NCBI GenBank assembly: GCA_963722815.1
Contig: CAVROM010000004.1
Span: 186,001-250,000, forward strand
Direction of reading: 5' to 3'
Source of the DNA: DASQFQ01 sp963722815
GTDB taxonomy: Bacteria > Actinomycetota > Thermoleophilia > Solirubrobacterales > Solirubrobacteraceae
DNA length: 64,000 nucleotides
Shown here in pieces: positions 1-7,978 of the stretch (its first letter is position 1; each line of letters opens with the position of its first letter). The translations under genes were made by a program, and so were the position numbers. The notes beneath the pieces were generated by a model. It was given only the letters and a program-made list of their open reading frames with translations, was not told the DNA's origin and did no database searches.

Positions 1-78
1 CCGCCGGCGCGCAAAGGGTCCGCTACCATAGGCCGCCGCTTCCGCGGTGGGTCAACGCCCGCGGACGCGCTTCTCGCC

Positions 79-603
79 ATGAGCACCGTCATCGACTCCC
101 TCGAGCGCGCCCAACTGCGCCGTGTCCCCCGCTTCCAGCCGGGGGATCGCGTGAAGGTGCACTTCCAGGTCGTCGAGGGCACCCGTCGCCGGACCCAGGT
201 CTTCGAGGGTGTCGTCATCAAGCGCCAGGGCGAGGGCGTCCGCGAGACCTTCACGGTGCGCAAGCAGTCCTTCGGCGTCGGCGTGGAGCGGACGTTCCCG
301 CTGCACTCGCCGAAGATCGAGCGCATCGAGGTGGCCGCGCGCGGTGACGTCAGGCGGGCCAAGCTCTACTACCTGCGCGGCCGAGTCGGCAAGCGCGCGC
401 GTGTGCGCGAGCGCCGGTACACCGGTCAGGCCGAGGAGGTCGTCGAGGCGGGACTGCTCCACGATCCCGCCGCCGAGGCGGCCGCCGCCGCGGACGCCGA
501 GGTCCCGGGCGAGGCCGTCGACGCGCAGGCGCTGGAAGAGGCCCCCTCCGGTTCGGACGCCCCCGAGGCGACCGCCGAGGGCGCCGATGACACCAGCAGC
601 TGA
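79..603 (+). CDS. rplS: 50S ribosomal protein L19
   Basis: Ribosomal protein at the 30S/50S interface. The first ~115 residues match L19 throughout: the FQPGDRVKVHFQVVEG segment, the EGVVIKRQG strand and the KLYYLRGRVGKRARV basic stretch. The protein is 174 aa against ~115-120 for most bacteria; the extra ~55 residues are an Ala/Glu/Asp-rich acidic tail, common in high-GC actinobacteria and probably disordered. Its 3' end overlaps the start of lepB by 17 nt, so the two are likely co-translated. The ATG at 79 is the first in-frame start before the conserved region. Confidence 0.97.
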   Translation: MSTVIDSLERAQLRRVPRFQPGDRVKVHFQVVEGTRRRTQVFEGVVIKRQGEGVRETFTVRKQSFGVGVERTFPLHSPKIERIEVAARGDVRRAKLYYLRGRVGKRARVRERRYTGQAEEVVEAGLLHDPAAEAAAAADAEVPGEAVDAQALEEAPSGSDAPEATAEGADDTSS

Positions 604-1213
604 GGTGAAGAAGGGCTCGTCAGCCTCCGGCTCACTGCTGGAGCTCGTCCTCATCGTCGCCGTGGCGCTCGGGCTCGCGCTCGGCATCCAGGCGTTCCTC
701 ATCAAGCCGTACAAGATCCCGTCAGAGTCGATGGTGCCGACGCTCCAGATCGGCCAGCGCGTGCTCGTCAACCGCATCGGCGCGCGCTTCTCGGACCCCG
801 GCGTGGGCGACGTCGTCGTCTTCCACCCGCCGACCGGCGCGGAGGAGGACGACATGTGCGGCGAGCAGCCGCCGATGGGGCAGGTGTGCCTGAAGGCGAC
901 GCCCCACAAGGCCGACGTGAACTTCATCAAGCGGGTGGTCGCCGGGCCCGGCGACCGGCTCGCGATCCGCAACGGCCACGTGATCCTGAACGGCAAGCGC
1001 CAGAAGGAGCCGTTCATCCGGCCCTGCGCGGGCGGGGCGGGGGAGTGCGACTTCCCGCGCGAGGTCACGATTCCGGCCGGTACCTACTTCATGATGGGCG
1101 ACAATCGTGGGTCGTCGGACGACAGCCGGTACTGGGGACCGGTCCCTCGCAAGTGGATCGTCGGCGCAGCCTTCGGGACCTACTGGCCTCCCAAACGCAT
1201 CGGGCTCCTCTGA
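587..1213 (+). CDS. lepB: Signal peptidase I
   Basis: Membrane-bound serine protease that removes signal peptides from exported proteins. One N-terminal transmembrane segment (about residues 16-37) is followed by the catalytic SESMVPT box (nucleophile Ser48) and the general-base lysine in FIKRVVAGPGD (Lys115). The C-terminal MGDNRGSSDDSRYWG box is intact. 208 aa, normal for the single-TM Gram-positive type. The start ATG lies inside the end of rplS; the frame is open further upstream but that part is only the shadow of rplS. An internal Cys-containing loop (about residues 85-105) is a lineage-specific insertion. Confidence 0.96.
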   Translation: MTPAAEVKKGSSASGSLLELVLIVAVALGLALGIQAFLIKPYKIPSESMVPTLQIGQRVLVNRIGARFSDPGVGDVVVFHPPTGAEEDDMCGEQPPMGQVCLKATPHKADVNFIKRVVAGPGDRLAIRNGHVILNGKRQKEPFIRPCAGGAGECDFPREVTIPAGTYFMMGDNRGSSDDSRYWGPVPRKWIVGAAFGTYWPPKRIGLL

Positions 1214-1232
1214 GGTTGTAGAAAACCGGGCG

Positions 1233-1889
1233 ATGAGGCGAGCCCGCAAGAGACGTCGCAGCGGCCGCCGCCTGTTCGCCTACGACCGCGGGCTGGGCTC
1301 GCGTTTCGTGGCCGGCGCGGACGAGGCCGGGCGCGGTTGCCTGGCCGGGCCGCTGGTGGCCGCGGCGGTGCTGTTCGACTACGAGCGGATCGGGCTGGCC
1401 GACCTGCGGGCGCTCACCGCTTTGAACGACTCCAAGCAGCACACGGAGGAAGGGCGCGAGGAGCTCTACCCGCGTGTCCTGCGGATCGCGACGAAGGTCG
1501 CGGTGACCTCGCGCTGCGTGCGCGGGATCGACGAGCGCGGGCTGCACGTCACGAACCTCGCGGCCTTGTCTGACGTGCTCCGGCGCGTCGGCGTCGACGG
1601 CTGTCTCTGTCTTTCCGACGGCTTCCCGGTGCCGGCCACGGGCTTCGAGCAGCGGCCCGTGGTGGGCGGCGACGCCACCTCCGCCGCGATCGCGGCCGCC
1701 TCCGTGATCGCCAAGGTGTCGCGCGACCGCTTCATGCGGCGGATGGAGGAGCGCTATCCGGGCTGGGAGTTCGCGACGCACGTTGGCTACTCGACGCCCG
1801 AGCACCGCGCGGCGATCGAGAAGCTGGGGGTGTCCCCGCTGCACCGCATGTCGTTCCAGTCGATGGCCTACCAGCAGCTGGCGCTCTGA
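1233..1889 (+). CDS. rnhB: Ribonuclease HII
   Basis: Cleaves the RNA strand of RNA-DNA hybrids and initiates removal of single ribonucleotides from DNA. The family's GADEAGRGCLAGP box carries catalytic Asp30-Glu31; a later SDGFPVP segment supplies the third acidic residue and the SVIAKVSRDRFM helix is conserved. 218 aa, full length. The ATG at 1233 gives an Arg/Lys-rich N-terminus just before the conserved core. It follows lepB by 19 bp, in the usual rplS-lepB-rnhB order. Confidence 0.95.
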   Translation: MRRARKRRRSGRRLFAYDRGLGSRFVAGADEAGRGCLAGPLVAAAVLFDYERIGLADLRALTALNDSKQHTEEGREELYPRVLRIATKVAVTSRCVRGIDERGLHVTNLAALSDVLRRVGVDGCLCLSDGFPVPATGFEQRPVVGGDATSAAIAAASVIAKVSRDRFMRRMEERYPGWEFATHVGYSTPEHRAAIEKLGVSPLHRMSFQSMAYQQLAL

Positions 1890-2052
1890 CGAGTTCCTCG
1901 GAGAACAGGCGGTGCGCCCGGAACGGTCGTGGACCGAGCCGGGCGGCGGACGAATCCGAAGGGAATACGGCCGTATTTCCGAGGGTTCGGGCGGCGATCC
2001 GGCGAAGTGTCCACGGCCGTCGCCCGGGCGTGCCGACTTCTTCGAGGGGCTC

Positions 2053-2643
2053 GTGAAGGCGTACTACGAAAAGCGCGCCGCCGAGTACGACCAGTGGTAC
2101 GAGGGGACCGGGCTGTTCGCCTCGCGCGACCGGCCGGGGTGGGTGGAGGATCGTGAGGCGCTGGTCGGCACCGTCGCGGCCCTGCCGGCGGCTCGCACGG
2201 TCGACATCGCCTGCGGCACCGGCTACCTGACGCAGCACCTGCGCGGCTCGGTCACCGGGCTCGACCAGAGCGAGTCGATGATCGAGATCGCCTCCGCCCG
2301 GATCCCGGCCGGCCGCTTCGTGGTCGCCGACGCGCTCCCGCTCCCGTTCGCCGACGGCGAGTTCGAGCGCCTCTTCACCGGCCACTTCTACGGGCACCTG
2401 GAGGAGGCGGCGCGGGTGGCGTTCCTCGCCGAGGCGCGGCGCGTGGCGGGCGAGCTGGTGGTCGCCGACTCCGCGATCCGGCCGGACCACGAGGTCGTCG
2501 AGTGGCAGGAGCGGCTCCTGAACGACGGCTCCCGCCACGAGGTCTACAAGCGCTACTTCAGCGGCGAGGGGCTGGCTGAGGAGCTCGGCGGGGGAGAGGT
2601 GCTCCACGCCGGCCCGTGGTTCGTGGTGGTGCGAGCGGCCTAG
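2053..2643 (+). CDS. Class I SAM-dependent methyltransferase
   Basis: Small methyltransferase with the SAM-binding glycine motif VDIACGTGYLTQHL near residues 50-63, an acidic end of strand 2 (LDQSESM) and a motif resembling post-I (VVADALPLPFADGEFE). Substrate unknown. The GTG at 2053 starts the conserved VKAYYEKRAAEYD helix; the frame is open upstream but the preceding ~90 codons look non-coding. The TAG stop is the right part of a CTAG shared with the convergent gene. 196 aa. Confidence 0.85.
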   Translation: MKAYYEKRAAEYDQWYEGTGLFASRDRPGWVEDREALVGTVAALPAARTVDIACGTGYLTQHLRGSVTGLDQSESMIEIASARIPAGRFVVADALPLPFADGEFERLFTGHFYGHLEEAARVAFLAEARRVAGELVVADSAIRPDHEVVEWQERLLNDGSRHEVYKRYFSGEGLAEELGGGEVLHAGPWFVVVRAA

Positions 2644-2933
2644 AGGTTGCGGACGTGGCGCCCGATCTCGGCGTCGGGTGGGTAGCCGAGGGCGGTCCAG
2701 AACGCGCCGGCGTGCTCCTCCTCGTGGGCGACGAGCGCCGTGACCCGCCGCGCGCCGACCGCGGCGATCACGGTGCCGACGATGGCGCCGTCCTCCTCGG
2801 CCTCGATGAGCGAGTCGAGCGCGCGCTCGACGGCCTCGGGCGTGTCGGGGGTGGCGGCCGCGAGGGTGCGCGACTCGGCCCAGAGCGCGAGGACGGCCCC
2901 GACGTCGGCCGGCGTGGCGGTGCGGATCCTCAG
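2640..2933 (-). pseudogene. GNAT acetyltransferase lacking its acetyl-CoA core
   Basis: Reading from 2933, the protein begins LRIRTATPADVGAVLALW, the typical first strand and helix of a GNAT N-acetyltransferase, and ends with ALVAHEEEHAGAFWTALGY, the typical last strand and helix. The middle, where the acetyl-CoA loop (R/Q-x-x-G-x-G/A) belongs, is absent: GTVIAAV runs directly into GARRVTALVA, about 35 codons short. No ATG or GTG is available; a CTG at 2933-2931 overlaps the upstream gene's TGA (CTGA). Either an internal deletion inactivated the gene or the sequence is missing a segment. It probably once formed an operon with the two genes upstream. Confidence 0.6.
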
Positions 2934-3385
2934 AGCCGGCCCGTGAGCTCGTCGCGGTCGATGCCCTCGGCGGCGAGGATGCGCGGCACGGTGCCGTGCT
3001 CGGCGGCCAGCAGTCCGCGGAGGATGTGCTCGGTGCCGATCTTCGTGTCACCGCTGCGCTTGGCCTCCTTGACCGCGCGCTCGAGACCTGCCTTGGCCGA
3101 CGTGCCCCAGCTCGGCTTCGTGCGGCGGCAGTTCGCGTCGAGGTCGACCCCGCTGGCATCGATCCCGACCGTGCCGAGCACGCGCTCGAAGTCGCGCACC
3201 AGCGCGTCCCGCAGCTCCTGGGGCTCGAGCCCGACGTCCTTGAGCGCGTGCGCGGCCTTGCTGTTACCGGACGCGATCGCGATCAGCAGGTGCTCGGCCT
3301 CGACGCTGCTCGAACCCAGGCCCGCGGCCACGCTCGTGGCCTCCAGCGCGGCGTAGCGCGCGTCACGGACGAATCGACCGAACAT
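2930..3385 (-). CDS. Clp N-terminal domain protein
   Basis: 151-aa protein made only of the double Clp-N repeat (about residues 1-70 and 80-150) normally found at the front of ClpA/ClpC chaperones, where it receives adaptors and substrates. Motifs such as SVEAEHLLIAIASG and GTEHILRGLLAAEHG are the two repeat signatures. There is no AAA+ module, so it could act as a stand-alone adaptor or decoy for ClpC; that is inference. Its start overlaps the upstream HTH gene by 23 bp. Confidence 0.85.
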   Translation of the reverse strand: MFGRFVRDARYAALEATSVAAGLGSSSVEAEHLLIAIASGNSKAAHALKDVGLEPQELRDALVRDFERVLGTVGIDASGVDLDANCRRTKPSWGTSAKAGLERAVKEAKRSGDTKIGTEHILRGLLAAEHGTVPRILAAEGIDRDELTGRL

Positions 3386-3590
3386 CCCTCAACCTCCTGG
3401 CGTGTTTCTTGTGGACCGCCTGCCGGGTGACGCCGAGCGCCTCGGCGACCTGTGCCCACGTCCACCCGTCCCTCAGCGCCCGCTCGACCTCCGCGTCCTC
3501 CATGCGGTCGGCGAGGCGGCGGAGCGCGACGACGGCGGCGAGGCCGTCGGCAGGGCTCTCGGGGTGGGTGAGCTCGGTGGAGAGCGGCAC
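3363..3590 (-). CDS. Small HTH DNA-binding protein
   Basis: 75-aa protein with a helix-turn-helix at about residues 44-63 (WAQVAEALGVTRQAVHKKH), of the sigma-r4/MarR-like kind seen beside Clp-N proteins in actinobacteria. It is the first gene of a probable operon HTH - Clp-N - GNAT. A large palindrome lies just upstream of its start and is the likely autoregulatory site. Target genes are unknown. Confidence 0.8.
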   Translation of the reverse strand: MPLSTELTHPESPADGLAAVVALRRLADRMEDAEVERALRDGWTWAQVAEALGVTRQAVHKKHARRLRDVRSIRP

Positions 3591-3598
3591 GGTCGGGC

Positions 3599-3637
3599 AA
3601 CCTTAGTTGACAAGATGCGGTCTTGTCAACCGAGGTT
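3599..3637. promoter_or_regulatory. 39-bp palindromic operator/promoter of the HTH-ClpN operon
   Basis: Two 17-nt arms with 15 matching positions flank a 5-nt centre; the inner part is TTGACAAGA-N5-TCTTGTCAA. It ends 9 bp upstream of the HTH start. Read toward that gene, the distal arm includes a perfect TTGACA -35 box and, 17 nt on, CTAAGG as a weak -10, so a dimer bound here would block the promoter. The operator role is inferred from position and symmetry. Confidence 0.6.
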
Positions 3638-3643
3638 GCGCAG

Positions 3644-3838
3644 CTAGCGGCGCGCCGCGATCTCCTCGATGCGCAACCACGTGTCCACGAGCTCGATCGC
3701 CTCACCGAGTCCAGCCTTGCGCCCGCGCTCGTAGTGGGCGTCCTCGCGCTGGCGCTGGGTGCAGGCGCCGGCGTAGCCGGGCGCCGCGATGAAGTGGCGG
3801 ACGAGCTCGCTGCGGATCGCGCTGGTCTGGAGGCTCAT
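3644..3838 (-). CDS. Small hypothetical protein
   Basis: 64-aa protein from the ATG at 3838, charged and mostly helical (RSELVRHFIAAPGYAG, then EAIELVDTWLRIEEIAARR). It matches no family I recognise. It is transcribed in the same direction as the HTH gene and ends 7 bp before the palindrome on that side, so the HTH promoter may lie immediately downstream of it. The frame is open upstream to 3943 but the extra residues look non-coding. Confidence 0.5.
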   Translation of the reverse strand: MSLQTSAIRSELVRHFIAAPGYAGACTQRQREDAHYERGRKAGLGEAIELVDTWLRIEEIAARR

Positions 3839-3883
3839 TGCGGGGTGTAACGCCAGGCTCGGGCCCGAGGTTGGCGGGAGCCC

Positions 3884-3909
3884 ACCAACGTCTGCGGTCC
3901 TGGAGCGTC
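3884..3909 (+). promoter_or_regulatory. ECF-type promoter upstream of the sigma gene
   Basis: ACCAACG, 14 nt, GCGTC: an AAC core at 3887-3889 and CGTC at 3906-3909, 16 nt apart, the usual ECF -35/-10 geometry. The same sequence with the same spacing occurs at 5352-5377. It lies 60 bp before the sigma factor start, suggesting autoregulation. Confidence 0.6.
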
Positions 3910-3968
3910 TATGTCTAGGTGTGCAATCCACGCGATAGCTCAACCCGGCGGAGGCCGATACAGCACAG

Positions 3969-5348
3969 ATGCAGGCAACCGCGTTCTCTCCCCGTTCGCT
4001 GCGACTCCCGCCGCGGCTGCTGCGTGCCGCCCCGGATGAACGGCTGGTGGCCGCCCTGCGACGCGGCGACGAGAAGGCGTTCGAGGCGATCTACGACCGC
4101 CACCACCGGGCGCTGCTCGGCTTCTGCCGCCACATGCTGGGCTCGCACGAGGAGGCCGAGGACGCCCTCCAGCGCGTGTTCGTCGCCGCGCACCGTCATC
4201 TTTCTAACGGGACCGCGCAGGTCAATCTCAAGCCGTGGCTCTACACGATCGCCCGCAACCGCTGCCTCTCGATGCTGCGGGCGCGGCGCGAGACGCTCGC
4301 GCTCGACGACGTGCGCGAGCCGAGTGCCGACGGCCTCGCGCTCGCCGAGAAGGTCGAGCTCGGCGAGGACCTCAAGGATCTGCTGGGCGACATCGCCCGC
4401 CTGCCCGACGACCAGCGCGCGGCGCTCGTGCTCGCCGAGCTCGGCGACCTGTCGCAGCAGGAGATCGCGACGATCCTGGACGTCCGGACCGACAAAGTGA
4501 AGGCCTTGATCTTCCAAGCCCGCGAGGCGCTGGCCGGCTGGCGGCAGGCGCGTGCGGCCAGCTGCGGTGAGATCTGCGAGCAGCTCTCGACGCTGAAGGG
4601 GAGCGCGCTGCGCCGTGCTCCGATCCGACGCCACCTGGCGCTCTGCCCGGCGTGCACGGCGTTCGAGGCGGAGGTCAAGCGCCAGCGCGTCGCGCTGTCG
4701 CTCGTGCTCCCCGTGGTCCCGAGCGTGGCGCTCAAGCACAGCGTGCTCGCCGCGACGCTGTCCGGCGGCTCGGGTGCCGCGGCGGCGGGCGCGGGCGGCG
4801 CCGTGGCGGCGGGCGCCGCGGGCGCCGGCGCGTCCGGTGTCGGCGTCAAGGCGCTGGTGGTGGCCGCGATCGCGGTCAGCGCCGGCGGGGGCGGCGTCGT
4901 CGCGGTGCGCGAGGTCGAGCAGCACCGGCCGGCCGACCGCCCTGCGGCGAAGGAGACGACTCGTCGGGCCGCGCCCGCCGCGGTGCCGGCCGCCGTGGCA
5001 GCGCCTGTCGCCGGCTCGCGCGGTCTCCAAGTCCCGGCGGCGACGCTCCGTCCGGCCGCGGCGATGCGGTCCCCGAGCCGGAAACACCAGCGCGCTCAAG
5101 CGCTTCCCAAGCCGGCCAAGACCCACGGCCGCAGCGGGCAGCACGCGGCGACACCGGCCGCGCCCGGCCGTCAGCGCGCGGCGGCACGCAGCGCCCCTGG
5201 CCGGCAGCGGGCGGCCGCGGCCCGGCCGATCCCGACCGTCAAGGTCCGCCAGGTGCCCGCGAAGGCTGTGCACACACCCGCCGCCAAGGTCCCGGCGAGC
5301 AAGCGCAAGGTGACGCCGCCGGCGGCTGCGCACGGCAAGTCGCGCTGA
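3969..5348 (+). CDS. ECF sigma factor with zinc-finger and membrane-anchored tail
   Basis: 459 aa, more than twice a normal ECF factor. Sigma-2 covers about residues 23-95 (ERLVAALRRGDEKAFEAIYD), sigma-4 about 138-190 (LPDDQRAALVLAELGDLSQ). A cysteine/histidine cluster follows (Cys199, Cys203, His222-x3-Cys226-x2-Cys229), like the zinc-binding fold of ZAS anti-sigma factors. Then comes a Gly/Ala hinge, one transmembrane helix (about 285-305) and a ~150-residue Ala/Pro/Lys/Arg-rich tail predicted outside the cell. Sensor, anti-sigma and sigma parts thus appear fused; release could need proteolysis. The promoter-like element upstream also precedes the next gene. Confidence 0.88.
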   Translation: MQATAFSPRSLRLPPRLLRAAPDERLVAALRRGDEKAFEAIYDRHHRALLGFCRHMLGSHEEAEDALQRVFVAAHRHLSNGTAQVNLKPWLYTIARNRCLSMLRARRETLALDDVREPSADGLALAEKVELGEDLKDLLGDIARLPDDQRAALVLAELGDLSQQEIATILDVRTDKVKALIFQAREALAGWRQARAASCGEICEQLSTLKGSALRRAPIRRHLALCPACTAFEAEVKRQRVALSLVLPVVPSVALKHSVLAATLSGGSGAAAAGAGGAVAAGAAGAGASGVGVKALVVAAIAVSAGGGGVVAVREVEQHRPADRPAAKETTRRAAPAAVPAAVAAPVAGSRGLQVPAATLRPAAAMRSPSRKHQRAQALPKPAKTHGRSGQHAATPAAPGRQRAAARSAPGRQRAAAARPIPTVKVRQVPAKAVHTPAAKVPASKRKVTPPAAAHGKSR

Positions 5349-5351
5349 CCG

Positions 5352-5377
5352 ACCAACGTTCGTCGCCGCGTCGCGTC
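5352..5377 (+). promoter_or_regulatory. ECF-type promoter of the cysteine-repeat gene
   Basis: ACCAACG-N14-GCGTC, identical in both boxes and spacing to the site before the ECF sigma gene. The CGTC ends 8 nt before the ATG, so the transcript would be leaderless or nearly so, although an AGAGGGG purine stretch also fits a ribosome site. It overlaps the end of the sigma gene's 3' flank. Confidence 0.6.
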
Positions 5378-5385
5378 AGAGGGGC

Positions 5386-5940
5386 ATGAAGACCCTCACC
5401 ACACTCTCGCTGATCGGCGCCCTCGCCCTCAGCACCACCGCCTTCGCGGACGACTCGGCTCCGAGTCCTGATCCGCCCACGCCGTCGGCGTCCAAGCAGT
5501 GCCGCACCGAGCGCTCAGGGATGGGCCTCGCGCTGTTCCGCATGACCTACGGGACGAACAAGAACAAGCACAACGCGTTCGGCAAGTGCGTCTCGAAGCG
5601 CACGCATGCGACCACCGAGGCCGCCAAGGAGGCCAAGCAGAACGCTTCCAAGGACTGCACCGCCGAGGAGACCGCCGATCCGGCCGCCTTCAAGGCGAAG
5701 TACGGCACCGGCAAGCACGGCGCCAACGCGCACGGCAAGTGCGTCTCGCAGAAGGCCAAGGCCGAGACGGCCAAGACCGTGAAGGACGACGTCAAGGCCG
5801 ACGTCAACGCCGCCAAGGCGTGCAAGACCGAGCGCAAGGCCGACCCGGCGGCGTTCCGCGAGAAGTACGGCACGAACCACAACAAGCGCAATGCCTTCGG
5901 CAAGTGCGTCTCCAAGCAGGCCAAGGCGCAGCACTCCTAG
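5386..5940 (+). CDS. Secreted three-repeat cysteine protein
   Basis: 184 aa with a clear signal peptide (residues 1-21, cleavage after AFA). The mature protein has three ~45-residue repeats, each with two cysteines 28-29 residues apart (39/68, 91/119, 146/174) and ending NAFGKCVSK or close; each repeat also has a F/x-x-x-YGT-x-x-x-K core. Linkers are Lys/Ala-rich and helical. Each repeat probably forms one disulfide. Function unknown; it is probably the output of the neighbouring ECF system because both share a promoter motif. Confidence 0.85.
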   Translation: MKTLTTLSLIGALALSTTAFADDSAPSPDPPTPSASKQCRTERSGMGLALFRMTYGTNKNKHNAFGKCVSKRTHATTEAAKEAKQNASKDCTAEETADPAAFKAKYGTGKHGANAHGKCVSQKAKAETAKTVKDDVKADVNAAKACKTERKADPAAFREKYGTNHNKRNAFGKCVSKQAKAQHS

Positions 5941-6083
5941 CGCCGCGCGGGCAGCGGGCGGCGGCGTCCTGAGCCGCCGCCCGCGGTCGCGGCCCTCGAA
6001 GCCGGCGGGCCGCAGAGTCGGCACAGACTCGTAACCGTCGCGCGCTGATCCGGCACGCCGGCGTCCATAGCGTCGCCCGGGTC

Positions 6084-6452
6084 ATGTCCGACGACCCCCG
6101 CCACTCGCTCGGCCGCCGCGGTGAGCAGCTCGCCGCGGAGCACCTCGAGCGGCTCGGCTATCGCGTCGTCGCGCGCAACTACCGCACCCGCTTCGGCGAG
6201 CTCGACCTCGTCGCGACGGACGAGTACGTGCTCGTGTTCTGCGAGGTCAAGACGCGCCGCTCCGGCGCGGGCGACCCGTGGTGGAGCCTCGGCGAGGCGA
6301 AGCGCCGCCAGGTCCGGAGCATGGGCGCGATCTGGCTCGCCGAGGTCAACGAACGACCCCGCACCTCCGAGCTGCGGTTCGACGCGATCGGGATCCGCAT
6401 CGACCGCGACGGAGCCCTCGTCAGCCTCGACCACGTCCAAGGCGCGTTCTGA
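6084..6452 (+). CDS. yraN: YraN family (UPF0102) endonuclease-like protein
   Basis: 122-aa protein of the YraN family, which has a restriction-endonuclease-like fold. Conserved parts are GRRGEQLAAEHLERLGYRVV, then GELDLVATD and FCEVKTRR, carrying the D...E-x-K type acidic/lysine cluster. Biological role is poorly defined; it is regularly found beside comM and dprA, hinting at DNA processing. Its TGA overlaps the comM ATG (TGATG), so translation is coupled. Confidence 0.9.
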   Translation: MSDDPRHSLGRRGEQLAAEHLERLGYRVVARNYRTRFGELDLVATDEYVLVFCEVKTRRSGAGDPWWSLGEAKRRQVRSMGAIWLAEVNERPRTSELRFDAIGIRIDRDGALVSLDHVQGAF

Positions 6453-7978
6453 TGAGCCTCGCCCGGGTCACGGCCTTCGCCCTGGACGGCGTCGACTCTC
6501 GCCGGGTCTGGGTGGAGGCTGACATCCGCGTCGGCCTGCCGGCCTTCACGATCGTCGGGCTCGCGGACACGGCGGTCCGGGAGGCGCGCGAGCGCGTTCG
6601 CTCCGCGATCACGAACTCGGGCTTCGAGTTCCCGCAGAAGCGCATCACGATCAACCTCGCACCCGCGTACCTGCGGAAGATCGGTCCGGGCTTCGACCTC
6701 CCGCTCGCGATGGCCATCCTCGCGGCGAGCGGCCAGGTCGAGCGCGAGCAGGTGGAGGGCTGCGTGTTCGCCGGCGAGCTGTCGCTGACCGGCGAGGTGC
6801 GGCCGATCCGCGGGGCGCTGGCGGTCGCGCAGGGCGCCCACGCGCATGGCCTCACGCGGATCGTCGTGCCCGCGGCGCGGGCGCGCGAGGCGGCGCTCGT
6901 CGAGGGGATCGAGGTCGTCGCCGTGAGCTCGTTGCACGAGGCGGCGGACGTGCTCGCCGGCCGCGCCGTGGTGCCGCCGCTCCCCGAGCCGGTGTCGGAG
7001 CCGGACGAGCCGGCCGCCGTGGAGCCGCCGGACATGAGCGACGTCCGCGGGCACGACGCGCTGCTGCCGGCGATCCTCGTCGCCGCGGCCGGTGGCCACA
7101 ACCTCTTCCTGCACGGGCCGCCGGGCACCGGCAAGACGATGATCGCGCGGCGGGTCCCGTCGATCCTGCCACCGCTCACGCGCGCGGAGGCGATCGAGGT
7201 CACACGCATCCACTCGATCACGGGCCTGCACTCGGGCGGCGGGCTGGTCGAGACGCGCCCGTTCCGCGCGCCGCACCACACGATCTCGCCGCCCGGCCTG
7301 GTCGGCGGCGGCACGGTGCCGCTGCCGGGCGAGATCACGCTCGCCCACCACGGCGTGCTGTTCCTTGACGAGCTGTCGGAGTTCGCGCGCTCGTCGCTCG
7401 AGGCGCTGCGCCAGCCGCTGGAGGACGGCCGCGTCGCGATCGTCCGCTCGCAGCGCGTGATGCTGTTCCCGACACGCTGCATGCTCGTGGCGGCATCGAA
7501 CCCGTGCCCGTGCGGCCTCGGCGACCACCGCTGCCGCTGCTCGGCCGCCGACCTCGCCCGCCATCAACGCCGGCTCAGCGGCCCGCTGCTCGACCGCATC
7601 GACGTGACGATCGCGGTCGGCCGGCCCGCCGCGAAGGCGCTCCGGGAGCAGCGCGCGCCCGGCTCGCCGGTCCTGCGCGAGCAGGTGGTCGCGGCGCGCG
7701 AGCGACAGCTGCGCCGCTTCGCCGGCCTCGGCGTGTCGTGCAACGCGCAGATGACGCCGCGCATGGTCCGCGAGCTGGTCGGCGCCACCCCGAGCGCGCT
7801 GCGCCTGCTCTACGAGCTGCACGACCGCGACGGCCTCAGCGCCCGCGGCCACCACCGCGTCCTCCGCGTCGCCCGCACGGCCGCCGACCTCGAGGGCTCC
7901 GACGTCGTCGGCCCCGAGCACGTCACCGCGGCGCTGGCGCACCGCACCGACGCAGCGCCGAACCGGGTGGCGGCGTGA
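6452..7978 (+). CDS. comM: YifB/ComM family Mg-chelatase-like AAA+ ATPase
   Basis: 508-aa member of the ComM family, a hexameric helicase that promotes branch migration of incoming DNA in natural transformation. An N-terminal Lon-protease-like domain (about 1-170) precedes the AAA+ module with Walker A GPPGTGKTM (about 222-230), the Walker B LFLDELSEF, and a cysteine pattern SNPCPCGLGDHRCRC (about 349-364) typical of the family. It sits between yraN and dprA in the common competence order, with 4-nt overlaps on both sides. Confidence 0.94.
   Translation: MSLARVTAFALDGVDSRRVWVEADIRVGLPAFTIVGLADTAVREARERVRSAITNSGFEFPQKRITINLAPAYLRKIGPGFDLPLAMAILAASGQVEREQVEGCVFAGELSLTGEVRPIRGALAVAQGAHAHGLTRIVVPAARAREAALVEGIEVVAVSSLHEAADVLAGRAVVPPLPEPVSEPDEPAAVEPPDMSDVRGHDALLPAILVAAAGGHNLFLHGPPGTGKTMIARRVPSILPPLTRAEAIEVTRIHSITGLHSGGGLVETRPFRAPHHTISPPGLVGGGTVPLPGEITLAHHGVLFLDELSEFARSSLEALRQPLEDGRVAIVRSQRVMLFPTRCMLVAASNPCPCGLGDHRCRCSAADLARHQRRLSGPLLDRIDVTIAVGRPAAKALREQRAPGSPVLREQVVAARERQLRRFAGLGVSCNAQMTPRMVRELVGATPSALRLLYELHDRDGLSARGHHRVLRVARTAADLEGSDVVGPEHVTAALAHRTDAAPNRVAA

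Noticed and set aside
3915..5333. Long minus-strand open frame opposite the ECF sigma gene
   Set aside because: Arg/Gly-rich composition and exact antisense position to a clear sigma factor; a GC-bias shadow.
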